Source: an uncultured Dysgonomonas sp. (lineage in GTDB: Bacteria; Bacteroidota; Bacteroidia; Bacteroidales; Dysgonomonadaceae). Taken from it: a stretch of 58,233 nt of DNA. A program made the translations under genes and the position numbers. The stretch lies in NCBI GenBank assembly GCA_900556485.1, contig USOX01000016.1, positions 1 through 58,233 of the forward strand, in the 5' to 3' direction. The notes beneath the pieces were generated by a model that saw only the letters and a list, made by a program, of their open reading frames with translations, was not told the DNA's origin and ran no database searches. Shown here one piece after another: positions 53,854 to 58,233 of this stretch (the stretch's first letter is position 1; each line of letters starts with the position of its first letter).

Positions 53854-53975
53854 GAGTCTGCTTAAATTTTATAGCAAATCTTTTTTACAGCTATTTTTAG
53901 AGAGCATAAAAAAGTTGCTAAGAACTATTAATCCGAGCCTATAAGTAAAATTTTCGCTAAAATTTAAACAGGCTC
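53854..53975. repeat. GAGYCT palindromic element, short copy (122 bp)
   Basis: Starts GAGTCTGCTTAAATTTTATA and ends AAAATTTAAACAGGCTC, so the ends are imperfect inverted repeats. TTA flanks it on both sides. Its left part is identical or nearly so to the 195-bp copy at 55940-56134. On the minus strand it lies directly before the M13 peptidase start codon. Confidence 0.75.
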
Positions 53976-53983
53976 TTATATTC

Positions 53984-55930
53984 TCATTGATTTCTCGATA
54001 AATTCTCTAATTGAACAGTCAACTCTTCCCATCGGTTCATATCATCCTGCAATTCTTTATTCAATTGTCCATGTCGTTCAAATAAAGCAGAGTCAGATAC
54101 ACCTTCCGGCGTTGCCAATTTTGCTTCAATATTTCCTATTTCAGTTTCTTTATCCGATATAGCCTGCTCTATTTCTGCAATTTGCTTTTCTATACGTTTT
54201 ACTTGTCTACTAAGCTCTTTTCTTTCTTCATAGGTCAGTTTACTCGAAGGTTCTATATTCTCTTCTTTTTTTGAATCTGACTTACTTTGAGTATTAGTTG
54301 GCATTTCCAGCTCTTTGAGAGAATCCATTTTCTTCTTTTCCAAGAATTCATAAATGCCTCCAAGATGTTCTTTTACCTGTTGGTTACCAAACTCATAAAC
54401 CTTATCTACCAAACCATTCAGAAAATCACGGTCATGCGAAACAACAATCACTGTACCATCAAATTCTTTCAATGCTTCTTTCAATACATCTTTCGAACGC
54501 ATATCAAGGTGATTGGTAGGCTCATCCAGAATCAATAAATTGACAGGTTCTAACAGAAGCTTTATCATTGCCAAACGACTACGTTCACCACCCGACAATA
54601 CTTTCACTTTTTTATCCGAAGCTTCTCCTCCAAACATAAAAGCCCCTAGTATATCCCTTATTTTTGTCCTGATATCCCCAACTGCCACATAATCTATTGT
54701 TTCGAAAACTGTTAGATTTTCATCAAGAAGTTGAGCCTGATTCTGAGCAAAGTATCCAATCTTTACATTATGACCTAGTTCCAGTTTTCCTTTGTAATCA
54801 ATCTCATTCATTATACATTTGACGAGGGTTGACTTACCCTCTCCATTTTTTCCTACAAAGGCTACTGTATCTCCTCTATTTATTGTCAAAGTCACATCTT
54901 TAAATACAAGATGAGAGCCATAGCTTTTCTCTACATTCTCTGCTATCACAGGATATGAACCCGAACGTGGAGCAGGTGGGAATTTAAGGCGAAGCATAGC
55001 ATTATCTTCATCATCAACCTCTAAACGCTCCAATCTATCCAATTGCTTTATACGCGATTGCACCTGAACAGCCTTGGTCGCTTTATACCGGAAACGTTCG
55101 ATAAATTCTTCGGTCTTTTGTATCTGTTTCTGCTGATTTTCATAAGCCCGTTGTTGATGCTCCCTATGTTCTTTACGCAGTTCCACATATTTTGAGTAAG
55201 AAGCCTTATAGTCATAAATCCGACCTAACGAAATCTCGATAGTACGCATAGTAACCGCATCAAGAAAAGCCCTGTCGTGCGACACCAAAATAACAGCATT
55301 CGCCCTTGTTGCCAAGAATGTTTCCAACCATTGAATAGACTCGATATCCAAATGGTTAGTAGGTTCATCAAGCAACAATACATCCGGACGTTGGAGCAGC
55401 AATTTAGCCAATTCTATACGCATACGCCATCCCCCGCTAAATTCACTGGTTTGACGTTCAAAATCCGTACGAACAAAACCTAATCCAAGTAGAGTTTTCT
55501 CTATCTCAGCCTGAAAATTATTCCCTCCGGCCATCAAGAACTGCTCCGTAAGGTATGTTGACCTATCTATCAATTTATGATAGACTTCCGACTCATAATC
55601 TGTCCTCTCTGCCAGTTGCTCATTTACATCCTCTAGTTCAAGTTCCATCTTATGGATATGCTCAAATGCTAAAGATGCCTCCTGAAATACTGTATTACCT
55701 TCCTTCAATGTCATATGCTGCGGAAGATAACCTATAGTTACATCTTTAGGCAACGAAACCGAACCTTTTGTAGGAGCTTGTATCCCTGCGAATATCTTAA
55801 GCATCGTAGATTTACCTGCTCCATTTTTCCCTACCAGCGCAATCCGATCTTTTTTGTTTACAACAAAAGATATATCATCAAAAAGTGTAAAACCGCCAAA
55901 TTCGACAGTTAATCCTTCTACTGAAACCAC
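53984..55930 (-). CDS. ABC-F family ATPase (YheS/Uup-like)
   Basis: A 648-residue soluble protein with two ATPase cassettes and no membrane helices. First cassette: GKNGAGKSTMLKIFAG (near 36), signature FSGGWRMRIELAKLLL, Walker B VLLLDEPTNHLDIESI. The inter-domain linker is a charged helix (EHQQRAYENQQKQIQKTEEFIER). Second cassette: GKNGEGKSTLVKCI (near 355), LSGGERSRLAMIKLLL, LLILDEPTNHLDM. A C-terminal coiled coil (about 565-648) follows. ABC-F proteins act on the ribosome; some protect against antibiotics, but nothing here marks this as resistance. The gene is framed by two copies of one palindromic element. Confidence 0.93.
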   Translation of the reverse strand: MVSVEGLTVEFGGFTLFDDISFVVNKKDRIALVGKNGAGKSTMLKIFAGIQAPTKGSVSLPKDVTIGYLPQHMTLKEGNTVFQEASLAFEHIHKMELELEDVNEQLAERTDYESEVYHKLIDRSTYLTEQFLMAGGNNFQAEIEKTLLGLGFVRTDFERQTSEFSGGWRMRIELAKLLLQRPDVLLLDEPTNHLDIESIQWLETFLATRANAVILVSHDRAFLDAVTMRTIEISLGRIYDYKASYSKYVELRKEHREHQQRAYENQQKQIQKTEEFIERFRYKATKAVQVQSRIKQLDRLERLEVDDEDNAMLRLKFPPAPRSGSYPVIAENVEKSYGSHLVFKDVTLTINRGDTVAFVGKNGEGKSTLVKCIMNEIDYKGKLELGHNVKIGYFAQNQAQLLDENLTVFETIDYVAVGDIRTKIRDILGAFMFGGEASDKKVKVLSGGERSRLAMIKLLLEPVNLLILDEPTNHLDMRSKDVLKEALKEFDGTVIVVSHDRDFLNGLVDKVYEFGNQQVKEHLGGIYEFLEKKKMDSLKELEMPTNTQSKSDSKKEENIEPSSKLTYEERKELSRQVKRIEKQIAEIEQAISDKETEIGNIEAKLATPEGVSDSALFERHGQLNKELQDDMNRWEELTVQLENLSRNQ

Positions 55931-56231
55931 AATTAATTAGAGTCTATTTAAATTTTATAGCAAATCTTTTTTATAGCTATTTTTAGATGGATTTTATCAT
56001 TTTTCTCTTGCACGTTTAGCGAGCTAAATCAAAAGGGAAAAGGGTAAAATACGCTGAAAAGAGTAGAAAAAAGTTGCTAAGAATTAATTATTGGAGCCTA
56101 AAATAAAAATTTTTACTAAAATTTAAACAGGCTCTTAGTTTAAAATCTGAACAAAAGTAGGCATTTTAAGCGATATTAACAGTGATTTGTCTTTTTATTT
56201 GTAAATTGCGCAACTTTAAAATTAACATAAT
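55931..56231. other. 301-nt intergenic region
   Basis: Mostly occupied by the long GAGYCT element (55940-56134). The remaining 97 nt before the GNAT gene hold a TTTG (56186-56189) but no clear matching -7 box. No gene seen. Confidence 0.6.
55940..56134. repeat. GAGYCT palindromic element, long copy (195 bp)
   Basis: Same ends as the copy at 53854-53975, in the same orientation, and again flanked by TTA on both sides. It carries about 73 extra bp in the middle (about 55988-56060), themselves partly palindromic (ATTTTATCATTTTTCTCTTG against AAAAGGGAAAAGGGTAAAAT). On the minus strand its end lies 9 nt before the ABC-F start codon. Confidence 0.75.
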
Positions 56232-56741
56232 ATGGAGGTTATATTAAGAAAATGGAAAATGACAGATCTGGAAAATCTGGTCAAACATGCCAACAATTAC
56301 AATATCGCCAAAAATCTTACAGATAGGTTTCCTTATCCATATACAGAGAAAGACGGAAGAGAATATATCGAAATGGCATTAATTCAAAATCCGATCCAGA
56401 TGTTTGCAATAGATGTAGATGGCAATGCCGTTGGTTCTATCGGCATTTTCCCTCAGTCTGATATTCATGCTAAGAATGCAGAAATGGGCTACTGGCTATC
56501 CGAAGAGTATTGGGGCAAAGGCATCATGCCCAAAGCAATAAATCAAATTGTGGAATATGGATTCAACACATTCGACATTACCCGTATTTTTGCAGGGCCT
56601 TTTGGCACTAATCAACAATCTCAAAGAGTATTGGAAAAAGCAGGCTTTACTCTTGAGGCCAAATTTGAAAAAGCCCTCTATAAAAATGGAGAATATATAG
56701 ACGAACTAATATATGCAATAAGAAAGGATGGCAGGCACTAA
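56232..56741 (+). CDS. GNAT family acetyltransferase (RimJ/RimL-like)
   Basis: A 169-residue acetyltransferase of the RimJ/RimL/SpeG type (acetyltransf_3). Visible marks: start MEVILRKWKMTDLENLVKHANN, AEMGYWLSEEYWGKGIMPKAINQIVEYGF (the acetyl-CoA motif with WGKGIM) and TRIFAGPFGTNQQSQRVLEKAGF. No leader peptide. Substrate unknown (protein N-terminus, polyamine or a drug are all possible). Its end overlaps the next gene by 14 nt, so the two are cotranscribed. Confidence 0.9.
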   Translation: MEVILRKWKMTDLENLVKHANNYNIAKNLTDRFPYPYTEKDGREYIEMALIQNPIQMFAIDVDGNAVGSIGIFPQSDIHAKNAEMGYWLSEEYWGKGIMPKAINQIVEYGFNTFDITRIFAGPFGTNQQSQRVLEKAGFTLEAKFEKALYKNGEYIDELIYAIRKDGRH

Positions 56742-57144
56742 AAATTTGAAAGAACTTTTATCTTCTATGAAGCCTAATCTCCATGAGGATGAATTCGTCT
56801 TCTGTACTATTAAAAATATGCTCCTTACAGAAGTAATCCATTTTAATCCTATTGGATATTTCATTGAAGAAGAAGGCACAACTCTTATAGTAACAAAAGA
56901 TTGTGCTGAGTCAAACAATATTCCTTTCGATTGCACATTCGGGCTAATATCACTAACTATTCACTCCAGCCTTGAGGCTGTAGGTTTAACTGCTGCCATT
57001 GCTCAGAGATTAGCAGATAATAATATCAGTGCTAATGTAGTTGCAGCGTATTATCACGATCATATCTTTGTACCCCTAAAAGACTCAAGTAGAGCCATGA
57101 TAGTTTTACATGAGCTTCAGAAAGAAAATAGTGATCAAGAGTAA
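56728..57144 (+). CDS. ACT-domain protein of the COG3602-like group
   Basis: A 138-residue soluble protein. The first half (LLSSMKPNLHEDEFVFCTI, TLIVTKDCAE) and the second half (FGLISLTIHSSLEAVGLTAAIAQRLADNNISANVVAAYYHDHIFVPL) form two ACT-like units, as in small uncharacterised ACT proteins thought to bind amino acids. Its ATG lies inside the end of the GNAT gene (14-nt overlap), so the pair probably works together, perhaps an amino-acid-responsive unit; that link is inference. Confidence 0.8.
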   Translation: MAGTKNLKELLSSMKPNLHEDEFVFCTIKNMLLTEVIHFNPIGYFIEEEGTTLIVTKDCAESNNIPFDCTFGLISLTIHSSLEAVGLTAAIAQRLADNNISANVVAAYYHDHIFVPLKDSSRAMIVLHELQKENSDQE

Positions 57145-57185
57145 ATCAGTCATTACATAGATAAACAAATCACCAATTCATTAAT

Positions 57186-57222
57186 AAAAAAGTTGCAGAC
57201 TAGTAAAATACTAATCTGCAAC
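57186..57222 (-). terminator. Terminator of the secreted esterase gene
   Basis: GTTGCAGA-TAGTA (57192-57205) pairs with TACTA-TCTGCAAC (57209-57222) with one mismatch and a 3-nt loop. On the minus strand a run of six T follows. It lies about 90 nt after the stop codon at 57314. Confidence 0.7.
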
Positions 57223-57313
57223 CACGCATCGATTAATTTTGCTGTTATATCTTCTTAACAGCCTACCTAAAAGAACCTCACTATAAAAATTAATCTGAGC
57301 TTCAAATTAATAG

Positions 57314-58072
57314 TTATCTCTTATGTTTAAATAGCCATGAGGCTAAAGTCTTTTCCTGAAACACATTATCCCAGCTATTATGATTAACACCTTTATACTC
57401 TGTATATTCCACATCGCAACCTAATTCTTTCAATTCTTTATATATATTTCTGGAATTTTCTACAGGAACAACAGAGTCCGAATCACCATGGAATATCCAA
57501 ACCGCTGTGTTTTTTGCATAAAAAGGCAGTTTATTCATATCAGCACCGCCACAGACCGGAAAAGCGGCTACAAATGTCTGAGGCATACGCCAAAGCAATT
57601 CTAAAGTACCCATACCTCCCATAGAAAGGCCTCCTACATAAACTCTGGTTACATCGACTTTACCCGAAGACAACCAGTTACGAATAAGATTCATCAAAGT
57701 ACTCATTGCTGGAGTTGCCTCATCTGTTACACCAAAAGTCAATACCATTTTATCTAATTGGTGACGTTCCACATTCGACCAATAGTTATCCGCAGGACAT
57801 TGTGGGGCTATCACTATTGCCTGATTCTGAGAATAGAAATTATCTATCAAAAACTGCTTCCCATGCACCAATTGCTTTTCGTTATCTTCCCCTCTTTCCC
57901 CTGCTCCATGCAGAAAAACAACCAAAGGATATTTCTTTGTTTCATCATAATTTTCAGGAAACATCACCTGATAAGGTAATGTATACCCTTTTATCATATA
58001 CGAAGCGCCTTTAAACTGGGCAAAAGCCGTGCCTGTAAAAAGTAATAATAAAATGAAAAGACTTTTTCTCAT
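57314..58072 (-). CDS. Secreted esterase/peptidase of the alpha/beta hydrolase fold (PHB-depolymerase or CE1-like)
   Basis: A 252-residue exported enzyme (signal peptide MRKSLFILLLLFTGTAFAQ). Motifs: YPLVVFLHGAGERGEDNEKQL for the oxyanion-hole side, the nucleophile Ser150 in GLSMGGMGTLEL, the acid in FHGDSDSVVPVE, and the base His231 in GVNHNSWDN. The order fits predicted phospholipase/carboxylesterase and feruloyl-esterase-type proteins of Bacteroidales. It follows a gene whose end looks like a FnIII-bearing glycoside hydrolase, so removal of acyl groups from a polysaccharide is plausible. Terminator downstream. Confidence 0.85.
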   Translation of the reverse strand: MRKSLFILLLLFTGTAFAQFKGASYMIKGYTLPYQVMFPENYDETKKYPLVVFLHGAGERGEDNEKQLVHGKQFLIDNFYSQNQAIVIAPQCPADNYWSNVERHQLDKMVLTFGVTDEATPAMSTLMNLIRNWLSSGKVDVTRVYVGGLSMGGMGTLELLWRMPQTFVAAFPVCGGADMNKLPFYAKNTAVWIFHGDSDSVVPVENSRNIYKELKELGCDVEYTEYKGVNHNSWDNVFQEKTLASWLFKHKR

Positions 58073-58091
58073 AGTGTCATTATATTAGATA

Positions 58092-58233
58092 TTATTGTAC
58101 TTCTGCTCTAACCCATTCTGAGGTTCCATTTTCATTAATAGCCTCTATTGCAAAATAATAAGGTTTTGTCTTATCCATACCCGGATAGTAATACTCATTT
58201 ACATTATGCACCATCACACAATTATAAAGCTTA
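58092..58233 (-). CDS. Partial C-terminus of an FnIII-like protein, probably a carbohydrate enzyme
   Basis: Only the last 46 codons are in the window. They read KLYNCVMVHNVNEYYYPGMD, then KTKPYYFAIEAINENGTSEW and a short end RAEVQ before the stop at 58092-58094. This matches the closing strands of a fibronectin type III module (YYFAIEAINENG), often found at the end of GH43-type and related enzymes in Bacteroidales. It lies 20 nt before the start of the esterase gene, same strand, so the two are likely one operon. The enzyme family cannot be decided from this end alone. Confidence 0.6.
   Translation of the reverse strand, partial: KLYNCVMVHNVNEYYYPGMDKTKPYYFAIEAINENGTSEWVRAEVQ

Noticed and set aside
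53984..55930. ABC-F gene framed by repeats as a composite resistance transposon
   Set aside because: No transposase is present and the gene resembles housekeeping YheS/Uup-type proteins rather than known resistance ABC-F proteins; only the shared elements are reported.

Overview
The window looks like chromosome of an AT-rich member of the Bacteroidota, most likely order Bacteroidales (Dysgonomonas or a near relative is my guess from the gene set; no marker here settles the genus). The evidence is a SusC/SusD/SusE/GH97 glycan locus, a PorW/SprE-type type IX secretion lipoprotein, DUF5686, DUF349 and DUF3868 proteins, the argR-GNAT-argG-argC cluster typical of Bacteroidales, and promoters of the Bacteroidota form TTTG-N20-TAnnTTTG(C). 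I see no rRNA or tRNA gene, CRISPR array, prophage or intact insertion sequence.

Layout. 0.2-7 kb: an ABC exporter, an outer-membrane protein, a thioredoxin-like lipoprotein without its cysteines, greA with a HIT protein, two small hypotheticals and an esterase. 7.0-7.56 kb is a non-coding cluster of palindromic repeats. 7.56-13.3 kb (minus): a complete RND efflux operon (membrane fusion, AcrB-like pump, outer membrane factor). 13.7-21.9 kb (plus): a starch-type utilisation locus, susC-susD-susE and then a GH97 alpha-glucosidase under its own promoter region; a LacI-type operator palindrome lies before susC and another before the GH97 gene. 22-31 kb: an L-cysteine desulfidase-like enzyme, a methyltransferase/ATP-grasp pair, a lipid kinase, a large DUF5686 outer-membrane protein and EttA. 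31.05-31.48 kb: a frameshifted four-helix-bundle (IVP-like) gene framed by 25-bp inverted repeats. 31.5-34.4 kb: an acyl-CoA synthetase and a GH43 lipoprotein. 34.8-40.4 kb: PorW/SprE and a DUF349 protein. 40.4-48.3 kb (minus): a GH25 lysozyme, then argD coupled to a MutS-like ATPase, a GT4 glycosyltransferase, argC, argG, a GNAT acyltransferase and argR with ArgR-type palindromes over its promoter. 48.4-58.2 kb: a small porin-like protein, a PhoH-family ATPase, a DUF3868 protein, an M13 peptidase, an ABC-F protein, a GNAT/ACT-domain pair, an esterase and the end of a further carbohydrate-related gene.

How the genes fit together. The sus-like genes would bind, import and trim alpha-glucans, although no GH13 amylase and no regulator gene are present here. 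The arg genes cover the middle and late steps of arginine synthesis under ArgR. The RND operon gives drug or solute efflux. EttA and the second ABC-F protein act on ribosomes. GreA acts on RNA polymerase.

The most interesting material is non-coding. There are three families of dispersed palindromic elements: a GTGACA element (four copies plus a half copy), a GAGYCT...AGRCTC element (122 and 195 bp, each ending just before the start codon of a minus-strand gene), and a REP-like hairpin. To these are added the inverted-repeat-framed IVP-like pseudogene, the two shared LacI-type operators and a strong leader hairpin directly downstream of the greA promoter. All calls come from reading the sequence; no database search was possible.
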